Below are positions 37,828 to 46,093 of a stretch of 64,000 bases of DNA, piece by piece. How positions within the stretch are numbered: position 1 is the first letter of the stretch; the number at the start of each line of letters is the position of its first letter. The notes beneath the pieces are model-generated. The model had not been told where the DNA came from. It worked only from the letters and a program-made list of their open reading frames with translations, and did no database searches. The stretch comes from JAGLOK01 sp963677605 (GTDB taxonomy: Bacteria; Bacillota; Clostridia; Christensenellales; UMGS416): NCBI GenBank assembly GCA_963677605.2, contig CAXXDX010000006.1, positions 1,178,001-1,242,000 on the forward strand. Direction: 5' to 3'. The position numbers and the translations under genes were made by a program.

Positions 37828-38709
37828 TTAATCGTTGCCTACTATTTCAACTGTTCTTCTTTTAGAAATCGCAAGATATACAGTTCCTCCGCCATAATAA
37901 TTGAGCATTGCATTTCTTGCCATATCGGCATTGGCAAATATCCCGAAAACGCACGATCCGCTTCCGGTCATTCCTGCTGCCATAGCTTCGTTTTCCATCA
38001 AAAAATCGAGGCTTTCCTTAACTTCGGAACAAATAAGCGTCGCAGGTCTTTCAAGGTCGTTGTTAAGATTGCTGCATATTCCGTTTAGGTCTCCGTTTTC
38101 AAGTGCCCGAACAAGCTTGTCTGAGTTGCCGCGTTCTTCATTAAGGTTAAAATTATACTTCATATATACATTTGCCGTAGAAAGAGATTCATACGGCTTT
38201 ATAAGAACAAGCCATAGTTTTATATCCATGTCTATAGGCTTTATTTTTTCACCGATTCCCTCAACTCTTGCGGCTCCGCTTCCCAGAAAGAACGGCACGT
38301 CCGCACCGACTTTTTCTCCAAGCTCCAAAAGCTCTCCGCTTACGGATTCTGTTCCGTAAAGCTCATTCATCGCGATGAGCACAGCTGCAGCGTCCGAGCT
38401 TCCTCCGCCAAGTCCGGCCATTGACGGGATTCCCTTTTTTATCGTTATGCGCGCTCCTTTTGTGCCGTACTTTTCCATGAAAAGCTGCGCAGCTTTATAT
38501 GCTGTATTGTTTTCGTCAAGAGGAATGTCATCACTGCTGTGGATTGATATTTCTTCAGCTTTTTCAACTTCAATCCTGTCATAAATATTTACAGGCACAA
38601 AAACGCTGTCAATAAGATGATATCCATCATCTCTGACACCTGTTACATATAGGCTTAAATTAATTTTTGCATATGCTTTTAGTGCAACATTGTTTTTTAT
38701 ATTACCCAT
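37828..38709 (-). CDS. ispE: 4-diphosphocytidyl-2-C-methyl-D-erythritol kinase
   Basis: GHMP-family kinase (293 aa) of the non-mevalonate isoprenoid pathway. KAYAKINLSLYVTGVRDDGY near the start, the ATP loop GIPSMAGLGGGSSDAAAVLI near residue 92, GADVPFFLGSGAARVEGIGE and the C-terminal AAGMTGSGSCVFGIF are diagnostic. The ATG at 38,709 has no Shine-Dalgarno, and the -10 box ends 6 bases away, so the mRNA is probably leaderless. Confidence 0.97.
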   Translation of the reverse strand: MGNIKNNVALKAYAKINLSLYVTGVRDDGYHLIDSVFVPVNIYDRIEVEKAEEISIHSSDDIPLDENNTAYKAAQLFMEKYGTKGARITIKKGIPSMAGLGGGSSDAAAVLIAMNELYGTESVSGELLELGEKVGADVPFFLGSGAARVEGIGEKIKPIDMDIKLWLVLIKPYESLSTANVYMKYNFNLNEERGNSDKLVRALENGDLNGICSNLNNDLERPATLICSEVKESLDFLMENEAMAAGMTGSGSCVFGIFANADMARNAMLNYYGGGTVYLAISKRRTVEIVGND

Positions 38710-38715
38710 ATGTAT

Positions 38716-38744
38716 ATTATATCCACAGATGATATTTTTATCAA
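38716..38744 (-). promoter_or_regulatory. Promoter of ispE, leaderless geometry
   Basis: Minus-strand TTGATA (38,739-38,744), 17-base spacer, TATAAT (38,716-38,721), then ATACAT and the ATG. Transcription should begin at or within a base or two of the start codon. Confidence 0.8.
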
Positions 38745-38806
38745 CTTTTATAAATATGAGCTTTAATTTATTTTACAAAAAATTTCAAAACATTTATTCC
38801 CAAAGC

Positions 38807-38835
38807 TTGCACTGCCATCAAACAAATAGTATCAT
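38807..38835 (+). promoter_or_regulatory. Promoter of the ribokinase-like gene, leaderless geometry
   Basis: TTGCAC (38,807-38,812), 17-base spacer, TATCAT (38,830-38,835), then ATTGGT and the ATG at 38,842. No Shine-Dalgarno is present. Confidence 0.7.
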
Positions 38836-38841
38836 ATTGGT

Positions 38842-39756
38842 ATGGATAGAATTTGTGTAGTAGGATCATTAAATATAGATCTGGTCGCAAGAGTGGATAA
38901 ATTTGCTGTGCCGGGACAAACGGTAAAAGGCGAATCGCTCACTTTTATATGCGGCGGCAAAGGCGGCAACCAAGCAGTTGCTGCATCAAGGCTTGGGCTA
39001 AAGACATATATGTTCGGTATGATGGGCAACGACGTACACGCCTCCATGTATGAACGTGTTTTCACTCGCGCAGGAACCAACTATTCCAACGTTGAAACTT
39101 CTTTTGAAGAGCCGACGGGAATGGCCCTTATTGAGGTAGAAAAGGGTGGGCAGAACCGAATAACGGTAATAGATGGTGCAAACGCATATGTGACTCCCGA
39201 GTACATCAAAAGGCACTCATATGAAATAACAAACTGCAAATACCTGATGCTTCAGCTGGAGATACCGATGGAAAGCGTTGTATATGCGGCCAAGATAATG
39301 AAAGAAGCAGGCGGAACTGTTATATTGGATCCCGCTCCCGCAAAGCCTCTTCCGAGAGAGCTTTTAAGAAACGTGGACTATATGACGCCGAATGAAAGCG
39401 AGATAGAGTTTATAGCAAAAGGCGCTGATATAGAAAGCTCCTGCAATTCCCTGCATGCCCTCGGCGTTGGTGCAGTAATATGCACGATGGGATCGCGCGG
39501 TCTTTTCTACTCGGATAGCAATAAGACAATCTCAAGCACAGCATACAAAGTGGAAACCGTAGATGTTACAGGTGCAGGCGACAGCTTTAACGCAGGCCTT
39601 ACCTGCGCATTAAGCCGCGGATATGCTATCGAGCAGGCTCTTGATTACGCAAGCGCCGCAGGTGCGCTAACCGTTCAGGTTGAAGGCGCTCAGAGCGATT
39701 CGCTTTCACACCACGCAGTTATCGACTTTATGACAAGAAACAGCAAAAATCAATAA
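38842..39756 (+). CDS. PfkB-family sugar kinase (ribokinase type)
   Basis: 304 aa. MDRICVVGSLNIDLVARV and the substrate motif GGKGGNQAVAASRLG (residues 39-53) are the ribokinase opening. The anion-hole/catalytic motif DVTGAGDSFNAG lies near residue 237. Probable substrate is ribose or a similar pentose. Start fixed by homology although no Shine-Dalgarno exists. Divergent from ispE, and single-gene because a terminator follows. Confidence 0.92.
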   Translation: MDRICVVGSLNIDLVARVDKFAVPGQTVKGESLTFICGGKGGNQAVAASRLGLKTYMFGMMGNDVHASMYERVFTRAGTNYSNVETSFEEPTGMALIEVEKGGQNRITVIDGANAYVTPEYIKRHSYEITNCKYLMLQLEIPMESVVYAAKIMKEAGGTVILDPAPAKPLPRELLRNVDYMTPNESEIEFIAKGADIESSCNSLHALGVGAVICTMGSRGLFYSDSNKTISSTAYKVETVDVTGAGDSFNAGLTCALSRGYAIEQALDYASAAGALTVQVEGAQSDSLSHHAVIDFMTRNSKNQ

Positions 39757-39770
39757 AATAAAGATATCTT

Positions 39771-39800
39771 AAAAGACACAGCTTTTGCTGTGTCTTTTTT
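39771..39800. terminator. Bidirectional terminator
   Basis: AAAAGACACAGC/GCTGTGTCTTTT palindrome with A run and T run on its two sides, between the convergent kinase and Fe-S protein genes. Confidence 0.88.
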
Positions 39801-39807
39801 ATGTTTG

Positions 39808-40851
39808 TCAGTTTTTTCGGCTGTTAAGTCTTATCTTCTCCCACTGTCCATAAGTTTCGGGCGGCTCCACTCTCTCTGTTTCCGGCCTGAGATTAAGCTT
39901 AATCGATGAAGTCGGACAAGTTGAAACACACAAACCGCACCCCAAGCATTTTTCGCGATTTATCACAGCTTCTCCATCTTCCATGCTAATCGCATTAACC
40001 TGGCATCGCGCTATGCATTCTTCGCACCCGATGCAGTCATCATTTACTGAGGCTTCATAGTTTGCTCGCGCCATCGAATTTTCTATTCCCCATTCGTTTA
40101 TTCCGCGAAGAACTCCGCAGCAGCAGCCGCAGCAGTTGCAGATATAGCTGAGTCCGTTTACCACATTGCTCACAGAGTGGACAAGCCCTGCGTCTTCTGC
40201 TTCTTTTAATATCCGAAACGCTTCCTCTTTTGTGATGTCATTTTTTTGCGGTTTTCTGTCGGTCATAGTAAATGAAAGACAGTTATTTTTAGGCGCGTCA
40301 CATCCTTCTCCCAAAGACTCTTTTTGTTTCCTGCATATGCATTCGTGCACTGTAAAAGTTTTCGCGCTGTCTAGTATCTTGACAACATTATCATATGGCA
40401 TAATCCATTCAAGCTCTGAATAATCCAGAGTCGGCACAGCTCTGTGAACCGCAGGGTAAGGCTTCATGATACCCTCCGCTCCGCCGTCGGACATATATTT
40501 TTCAGTAAGCTTCGCAAAAGTTTCGTCCATTTTCTCCACACTTGCTTCATAGCTTCCCACTATAAACGGAGCAAGGCGGAATTTCATCTTTCCGTTTATC
40601 CTGTCCATCCACACTTTCCCCTGACGCACCATGCTCAGCAGTCCGGCAATGACCTCATTTTTAAGCAATCCCAATCTTTGCGCAATATCATTAGCCTCTT
40701 CATACTCACCATTAAGCCCGCACGCAAGCTCTGCTTCCTTTTCGGTATACATATATGCCAATAGTGCAACATCCGAGCCGGTATCGGTTCTCGGAAATCC
40801 GTTCGGGAGCGCATTTAGCGCATCTGCAAGTTTTGAATATACTTCGTTCAT
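39808..40851 (-). CDS. 4Fe-4S protein with N-terminal winged-helix-like region
   Basis: 347 aa. Residues 1-110 look like a winged helix (ANDIAQRLGLLKNEVIAGLL, MVRQGKVWMDRI). A middle Cys group is HECICRKQKESLGEGC, followed by the dense YICNCCGCCCGVLRG near residue 240. The end is a two-cluster ferredoxin: CIGCEECIARCQVNAI and CLGCGLCVSTCPTSSI. This layout recurs in anaerobe ferredoxin-like proteins of unknown partner. Electron transfer or redox sensing is inferred. Confidence 0.8.
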   Translation of the reverse strand: MNEVYSKLADALNALPNGFPRTDTGSDVALLAYMYTEKEAELACGLNGEYEEANDIAQRLGLLKNEVIAGLLSMVRQGKVWMDRINGKMKFRLAPFIVGSYEASVEKMDETFAKLTEKYMSDGGAEGIMKPYPAVHRAVPTLDYSELEWIMPYDNVVKILDSAKTFTVHECICRKQKESLGEGCDAPKNNCLSFTMTDRKPQKNDITKEEAFRILKEAEDAGLVHSVSNVVNGLSYICNCCGCCCGVLRGINEWGIENSMARANYEASVNDDCIGCEECIARCQVNAISMEDGEAVINREKCLGCGLCVSTCPTSSIKLNLRPETERVEPPETYGQWEKIRLNSRKN

Positions 40852-40873
40852 TACATCTCCTTAGTTATAAACA

Positions 40874-40912
40874 TAAAAAAACCGTTACCGCCATTATAGC
40901 AGTAACGGTTTA
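40874..40912 (-). terminator. Intrinsic terminator after fucI
   Basis: Minus-strand hairpin AAACCGTTACTG...GGTAACGGTTT followed by TTTTTT, immediately past the fucI stop. Confidence 0.88.
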
Positions 40913-40922
40913 TGTCTGTCAC

Positions 40923-42710
40923 TTATTTATAGATAGGTCCGTATGCCTCGCAGCATCTGTAATCCGCGCCTTCAAGATTCGCAGTACCGAAAGATGCCCA
41001 TGTTGACGGCCTGAATATCCTGTCTTCGGGTACGTTGTGCATGTTAACGGGTATCCTCAGCATTGAAGCAAGCGTTATAAGCTTGTGCCCGATGTGTCCG
41101 TATGAAAACGCGCCGTGGTTTGCTCCCCAGTTTGCCATTACGGAGTAAACATCCTTGAATGCGCCTTCTCCAGTCACAGTCGGTGCAAACCATGTTGTCG
41201 GCCATGTGAAGTTTGTGCGCATGTCCAGCATCTTGTGCACTTCATCAGGAAGATCCACAGTGTAACCTTCGGCTATCTGCAAAACAGGGCCTAAGCCTTC
41301 TACCATATTCACGCGGCTCATCGTAACAGGCATACCACCTTCTGTTTTAAACAGTGTGGAATATCCGCCGCCTCGGAAATATCCAAGGTCTCCATAGCAA
41401 AAATCAGTTGCATCCATTGTGGCTTTTATATCGTCATCGGTTATATCCCACCATTTTTTGATAGCAGGCTTGCCGTCTATCCTCGCCTGACCGGCACCGT
41501 CAAGGGCTGCAGGGCCTGAATTTATAAGGTGTATAAATCCGTTTGCAGCTCTGCCTTCCGGCTTATATCCCGTTACGCGCTCAACAGCATCCGGACTCCA
41601 GTATGTACGAACATCCGCAAATACCTGTGCTTCGCCTGTGAGCAAGTGTCCGAATAGCATTGCAACGCCGTTTAAACAGTCATTCTCTGTTGCAACTATA
41701 AATGGCTGACGCTTTCCGTTCCAGTCAAACGATGTGTTCATCATGCCTTCCATGAAGTCACCGTTAGGCATGAAGTCTGTCCACTGTCTCTGTCCCTGGA
41801 AGCCTGCGGCGATTGCGCCGTGTCCGTTTGACTCTTCGCCGAATCCGAGCTCTTTAAGCTTTTTGTTGCCAACCATAAGATCCTTCGCTATGAGTGTCAT
41901 CTTGATAGATACTTTGAGCACTTCCTCTTTTCTCTCGGCTGAATGCTGAACAGCTTCCTCATTCGGGTCCACTCCCATTACAGCATTTTCTTTTACCCAT
42001 TTATATGCTTTTTCAAATTCCTCTTCGTCATAGATGCCTTCATTGAGCCTTCTTATAAACTCACTCATGTCGATATCTTCGACGCGCATTCCAAGGTATT
42101 TTTCAAAAAGCTCATAGCTTGTTATAGAGCCTGCGATGCCCATTGATGTGCCGCCCATTGAAAGATAGCTCTTGCCTTTCATCCATGCTACTGCAAGCCC
42201 TGCCTGCGCAAAGTTTAAAATCTTTGCCTTTACGTCATCAGGGATACTTGTGTCGCCTGCATCCTGAACATCACGGCCATAGATCGAAAAGGCTGGAATG
42301 CCTTTTTGGCTGTGTGCGGCAAGAACCGCAGCAAGATATACAGCACCAGGGCGCTCTGTTCCGTTAAATCCCCAGATTGCTTTGGGCGTCTGTTTGTCCA
42401 TGTCCATAGTCTCCGAGCCATAGCACCAGCATGGTGTGACAGTAAGGCTGACGCCCACACCTTCGCGCGTAAATTTTTCAGCACATGCCTGAGCCTCCGC
42501 AACTCCTCCGATTGTAGAATCTGCAATAACGCATTCAACAGCTGTTCCGTCAGGATGCTTAAGGTTTTCCGAAATAAGCTTCGCTGCGGATTTAGCCATA
42601 TTCATAGTCTGGTCTTCAAGTGATTCGCGAACGCCTCCCAAGCGTCCGTCAATAGTAGGCCGAATGCCGACCTTCGGCGCTGCCGCCGCAAAACGTTTTT
42701 GACTTGCCAT
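40923..42710 (-). CDS. fucI: L-fucose isomerase
   Basis: 595 aa, full family length. Converts L-fucose (and D-arabinose) to the ketose. KVGIRPTIDGRLGGVRESLE near the start; the Mn-binding Glu and Asp lie in PFIVATENDCLNGVAMLFGH and VFADVRTYWSP, and the late His in NWGANHGAFSYGHIGH. GGAG precedes the ATG. No fucK or fucA is in the window; the nearby PfkB kinase is a different family. A divergent AraC regulator lies 160 bases away. Confidence 0.95.
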   Translation of the reverse strand: MASQKRFAAAAPKVGIRPTIDGRLGGVRESLEDQTMNMAKSAAKLISENLKHPDGTAVECVIADSTIGGVAEAQACAEKFTREGVGVSLTVTPCWCYGSETMDMDKQTPKAIWGFNGTERPGAVYLAAVLAAHSQKGIPAFSIYGRDVQDAGDTSIPDDVKAKILNFAQAGLAVAWMKGKSYLSMGGTSMGIAGSITSYELFEKYLGMRVEDIDMSEFIRRLNEGIYDEEEFEKAYKWVKENAVMGVDPNEEAVQHSAERKEEVLKVSIKMTLIAKDLMVGNKKLKELGFGEESNGHGAIAAGFQGQRQWTDFMPNGDFMEGMMNTSFDWNGKRQPFIVATENDCLNGVAMLFGHLLTGEAQVFADVRTYWSPDAVERVTGYKPEGRAANGFIHLINSGPAALDGAGQARIDGKPAIKKWWDITDDDIKATMDATDFCYGDLGYFRGGGYSTLFKTEGGMPVTMSRVNMVEGLGPVLQIAEGYTVDLPDEVHKMLDMRTNFTWPTTWFAPTVTGEGAFKDVYSVMANWGANHGAFSYGHIGHKLITLASMLRIPVNMHNVPEDRIFRPSTWASFGTANLEGADYRCCEAYGPIYK

Positions 42711-42801
42711 AATATTCTCCTTCTATATAAACGAATTTATATTCCTCACTAATTTTATAATACAGCTTCAAAAAATAATATGTAAAAAAGCATTATAAAC
42801 A

Positions 42802-42830
42802 TGGACTTTTTTGAATAGCCTGCATATAAT
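42802..42830 (+). promoter_or_regulatory. Promoter of the fucI-linked AraC gene
   Basis: TGGACT (42,802-42,807), 17-base spacer, TATAAT (42,825-42,830), about 40 bases before the ATG. The opposing fucI promoter has only a weak match (TATTAT), consistent with activation. Confidence 0.55.
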
Positions 42831-42872
42831 CATATTTAAATAACGTTAAAATTACAATCGGAGCGTGGTTAT

Positions 42873-43685
42873 ATGCCATTAATAAGACAGTTTGAGTTTG
42901 AGGAGTTCTGTAATTCCGTTGATTTTAATATAATCGAAAATGGAATTTTTTTCGGTGACGACTGGGAGTTTGACGAGCTTCACGCCCCCTACAACAGGCT
43001 TTACATAGTTCTTGAAGGCGAGGGCGAGATGAAGATCTCAGGCAAGTCAAAAACTATAAAGGCAGGATATGCTTATATAGTACCTGCCGGCATGAGCTTT
43101 TCCTGCCATACTCCCAGGCATCTAAAGAAGCTTTATTCGCACTTTACAATACATCGCCTGTTTGATACGGGTCTTTTTGAAAAATCAGAAGAGATACTTG
43201 AAATGAAGATAAAAACAGAGAATTACACGCCATATTATGACGCGCTGATAAAAAAAGACACTTCACTTTACTATACAATAAAAGGCGCATACATTCATCT
43301 GATATACAGTTTTATAAGCAAATACCAACTTGATACTTTTAAAAGCGACTATCTATCCCTGTCTCCTCAGCTTAAAAAACTATACGACCTTTTAAAGATA
43401 AACATAACAGCAAAAACCAAAACCGCGGACTTGGCAAAAAATTTAAATCTCAGCCAATCCATGCTTTCAAAGATGTATAAATTTGAAACGGGGCACACGC
43501 TCAAATGGTTTCTGCAGCAAAAGCTTAACCAAAAGGCACAGCTTATGCTTCTTACCACAGCCAAAAGCATATCGCAGATTTCATTTGAGCTTGAATATGA
43601 CGATCCGCTGTATTTTTCCCGTGCATTTAAAAAATGGTCAGGCGACAGCCCTAGGCTTTATAGGGAAAAACATAAAATGCTGTAA
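42873..43685 (+). CDS. AraC-family regulator, divergent from fucI
   Basis: 270 aa. Cupin-like N terminus (YIVLEGEGEMKISGKSKTIK, YAYIVPAGMSFSCHTPRHLK) and a C-terminal AraC DNA-binding domain (DLAKNLNLSQSMLSKMYKFE, ISFELEYDDPLYFSRAFKKW). CGGAGCG precedes the ATG. Regulation of fucI is inferred from the divergent layout. Confidence 0.9.
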   Translation: MPLIRQFEFEEFCNSVDFNIIENGIFFGDDWEFDELHAPYNRLYIVLEGEGEMKISGKSKTIKAGYAYIVPAGMSFSCHTPRHLKKLYSHFTIHRLFDTGLFEKSEEILEMKIKTENYTPYYDALIKKDTSLYYTIKGAYIHLIYSFISKYQLDTFKSDYLSLSPQLKKLYDLLKINITAKTKTADLAKNLNLSQSMLSKMYKFETGHTLKWFLQQKLNQKAQLMLLTTAKSISQISFELEYDDPLYFSRAFKKWSGDSPRLYREKHKML

Positions 43686-43712
43686 AAAAAGACCGCGATA
43701 AACGCGGTCTTA
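43684..43712. terminator. Terminator between AraC gene and thiT
   Basis: Hairpin GACCGCG/CGCGGTC with AAAAAAA on the left and an interrupted T run on the right. The better U tract serves thiT on the minus strand. Confidence 0.85.
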
Positions 43713-43734
43713 TGATTTTTATTTAACTTTTGCG

Positions 43735-44376
43735 TCAGCTCTTCACAGCCTGCATCTTCATATTATCAACCAGCTTTTTAATCTGTGGTATAAATGACAC
43801 TGCTACACAAATAATTGTTTCGGGCAGCATGTATGAACCATTATACAAAAGTGAGTATATCCACACAGGCTGTCCTTCCGGTGCATATTCCGCCCAGAAT
43901 ATAATTCCGGAAAAATAATGCGACAAAAATCTTGCAAAACATCCGATTATAATTCCCAGCTGCAGATTTTTCTTTGAAAATGCCGCAAATCCCAGAAGCG
44001 AGAATGGAAGCAGATAGTCCATTGCAAACTGCACTGGATGAACGATATAAATCCCTTGTATAAGCTGCATAAGAGAATAAACAAAACCGGCTATTATCCC
44101 GGGAGCAGGCCCAAATGCCCATGCATACGCCAAAATCGGAAACATTGAAGCAGGTGTCAAAGATCCCCCCTGAGGCATTTTAAAAAGGGTTAGGCTTGAA
44201 AGTATAAAACCAAGCGCAACGCTCAATGCACCTATTGCAAGTGTACGGGCTGTAAACTTCTTACCTCGAAGATACAGCACAAGCCCTCCCAATATGACAA
44301 GAGCCACAACAATGCTCCACATCCACAAAGGCACAGAAGCTGCCTTCTCGATTAAATTTGAAAACCATTCTTTCAT
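43735..44376 (-). CDS. thiT: Thiamine transporter, ECF S component
   Basis: 213 aa with six or seven membrane helices. FKMPQGGSLTPASMFPILAY, HPVQFAMDYLLPFSLLGFAA and RFLSHYFSGIIFWAEYAPEG with SLLYNGSYMLPE are the thiamine-binding stretches of ThiT. It needs a shared ECF energy module encoded elsewhere. The TPP riboswitch directly upstream independently supports the assignment. Confidence 0.95.
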   Translation of the reverse strand: MKEWFSNLIEKAASVPLWMWSIVVALVILGGLVLYLRGKKFTARTLAIGALSVALGFILSSLTLFKMPQGGSLTPASMFPILAYAWAFGPAPGIIAGFVYSLMQLIQGIYIVHPVQFAMDYLLPFSLLGFAAFSKKNLQLGIIIGCFARFLSHYFSGIIFWAEYAPEGQPVWIYSLLYNGSYMLPETIICVAVSFIPQIKKLVDNMKMQAVKS

Positions 44377-44420
44377 AATAAAACTCCTAAAAATTTATTA
44401 TTTAATATGGCACTTTGAGC

Positions 44421-44453
44421 AATAAAAAACCCACACTTTTTAATGAGTGCGGG
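44421..44453 (-). terminator. Expression-platform terminator of the TPP riboswitch
   Basis: Minus-strand hairpin CCCGCACT/AGTGTGGG followed by TTTTTTATT, directly after the aptamer and before thiT. Thiamine pyrophosphate should favour it and switch off thiT. Confidence 0.88.
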
Positions 44454-44467
44454 TGAAATTTCATCTT

Positions 44468-44580
44468 TGCTTCCCTGCGCAAGTGTTAACTTACAGGTTC
44501 AAAGGGTCATTGTGCACAAACCACCATATCTGTGATATAATGTCGGTGCGCAATATCTCAGCGAAAGCCCCCCCAGCGCA
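44468..44580 (-). ncRNA. TPP riboswitch
   Basis: The minus strand shows the THI-box core in order: GGGGGGGC, GCTGAGAT, then ACCCTTTGAACCTG, the TAAGTTAACACTTGCG arm and CAGGGAAGC. The optional P3 arm region contains GATATAATGTCGG-type sequence on the plus strand. It sits between the thiT promoter and thiT. Confidence 0.96.
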
Positions 44581-44597
44581 TATTAAATTGCACAGCT

Positions 44598-44625
44598 ATT
44601 ATAACATTCTGTGCGCTATAGTCAA
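44598..44625 (-). promoter_or_regulatory. thiT promoter overlapping the yfbR-like RBS
   Basis: Minus-strand TTGACT (44,620-44,625), 16-base spacer, TATAAT (44,598-44,603). The -35 box is the complement of AGTCAA, which abuts the AAGGAGA Shine-Dalgarno of the opposite gene. An inverted repeat GCACAG/CTGTGC (44,590-44,595 and 44,609-44,614) brackets the -10. Confidence 0.8.
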
Positions 44626-44634
44626 GGAGAGAAA

Positions 44635-45210
44635 ATGTCAAAAAGCTTTTTTGCCTACATTTCAAGGATGAAATACATATACAGATGGAACCTGATGAGA
44701 AACGCAGACAGAGAAAACATTCAGGAACATTCCATGCAGGTCACATGGATAGCCCACGCTCTGGCTCTTATCGGAAAGAAATTTTATAATAAAGAATATA
44801 ACATGGAAAAAGTTCTGGCTCTTGCAGCCTACCATGAAGCAGGCGAGGTTATAACGGGCGACCTTCCTACACCGATAAAATATTACGATAAAGATATCGA
44901 AAACGCATATAAAAAAATCGAAAACATGGCTGTTGAAAAACTGCTTGGAATGCTTCCCGATGAGCTTAAAGAGGAGTATAAAGACTATCTTCTTCCGGAT
45001 AAATCACCCGAGCATAAGATAGTAAAAGCTTCGGATAGAATCTGTGCATATCTTAAGTGTCTTGAAGAGCTTAAAGCCGGAAACCGTGAGTTTAAAAAAG
45101 CCAAAACATCAATACATAAATCAATAATTAAAATGAATATGCCGGAAGCGGACTATTTTATGGATCACTTCACTGAAAGCTTTGATTTAACTCTGGACGA
45201 GCTTAATTAG
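44635..45210 (+). CDS. HD-domain phosphohydrolase (YfbR-like)
   Basis: 191 aa from the ATG at 44,635 with AAGGAGA upstream. NIQEHSMQVTWIAHALALIG and AYHEAGEVITGDLPTPIKYY follow the YfbR 5'-deoxynucleotidase pattern, and SDRICAYLKCLEELKAGN holds the later Asp. The second metal motif is His-Glu instead of His-Asp. Probably hydrolyses dNMPs. Its stop overlaps the convergent phosphoesterase by 8 bases. Confidence 0.85.
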   Translation: MSKSFFAYISRMKYIYRWNLMRNADRENIQEHSMQVTWIAHALALIGKKFYNKEYNMEKVLALAAYHEAGEVITGDLPTPIKYYDKDIENAYKKIENMAVEKLLGMLPDELKEEYKDYLLPDKSPEHKIVKASDRICAYLKCLEELKAGNREFKKAKTSIHKSIIKMNMPEADYFMDHFTESFDLTLDELN

Positions 45211-46093
45211 CCCTCAGCGACTTAAACCTGCACACAAAATTCTCCCAGTCAAATTCTTTGTACGCACTGTGCCAGTGTTCATTTGGTATAAGCGGATGAT
45301 TCCCATCCCAGCCGTTTGACAGCGCGTATTGTTTTGCGTACTCAATAAATGCTATGGTTGCGACTTTTCCGTCGGTTATGCTGTGAAGCAGCATCTTTGC
45401 CCACGGTGCATAGTGCTCTATGGCCGCTTTTTCCATTTCACAGGCCACTTCGTCCACATCATAGATAGCTCTATGCTCTTTTACGCTCCATATGCCGTTT
45501 TCATGTGATATAACAGAATAAGGTGCCACACCTTTTCCCATGTAGGAAATACCGGCAGAACCCGGGTTTACAATGAGTGTGCCTTCAACTCTTCTGTGCC
45601 ACTGCTGGTGCGAGTGTCCACAAATCAACACTTTTTCTTTTGCAGCTGCAAGTCCGTTTTTTATCTTATCGTTTTCATGTTTGTAAATAAGCTCATCCAC
45701 GCGGTTTATAGAGCCGTGCACCATCCTAAATGATGTATTGTGCACGCTAAATGTTCTCTGCGGCGGTAAGTTCAACAAAAAATCTGTATTATCCACAGTT
45801 AACGTGTCATGCGTCCACACAAGAGGCTTCATCTGGTGGAAGTTAAGCCAATGAGCGTTTGTGCCGTCAATATAGCTTCTCAGGTAGTCTTCGCTGTTTC
45901 CGTGTATCATGCGAGCATTTTTCTCGCGCAGCAAATCAACAGTTTCATTAGGCTGAACAAAAAGACCGATGTTGTCGCCCGCAACGGCGATTTCATCTAC
46001 CCCCTCTTTATTTAGCTCATCCATTATCGCTCTGAGTGCAACAAAGTTCGAGTGTATATCCGATATAACCGCTATTTTGTAGTTTGCCGCCAT
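45203..46093 (-). CDS. Calcineurin-type metallophosphoesterase
   Basis: 296 aa. Metal-binding motifs are VISDIHSNFVAL (residues 9-20), VAGDNIGLF, IHGNSEDYL, and GHSHQQWHRRVEGTLIVNPG with SAGISYMG. YfcE/DUF2437-like group; substrate unknown. Its ATG shares one base with the LRR gene stop (TGATG), so the two are coupled. Confidence 0.85.
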   Translation of the reverse strand: MAANYKIAVISDIHSNFVALRAIMDELNKEGVDEIAVAGDNIGLFVQPNETVDLLREKNARMIHGNSEDYLRSYIDGTNAHWLNFHQMKPLVWTHDTLTVDNTDFLLNLPPQRTFSVHNTSFRMVHGSINRVDELIYKHENDKIKNGLAAAKEKVLICGHSHQQWHRRVEGTLIVNPGSAGISYMGKGVAPYSVISHENGIWSVKEHRAIYDVDEVACEMEKAAIEHYAPWAKMLLHSITDGKVATIAFIEYAKQYALSNGWDGNHPLIPNEHWHSAYKEFDWENFVCRFKSLRAN

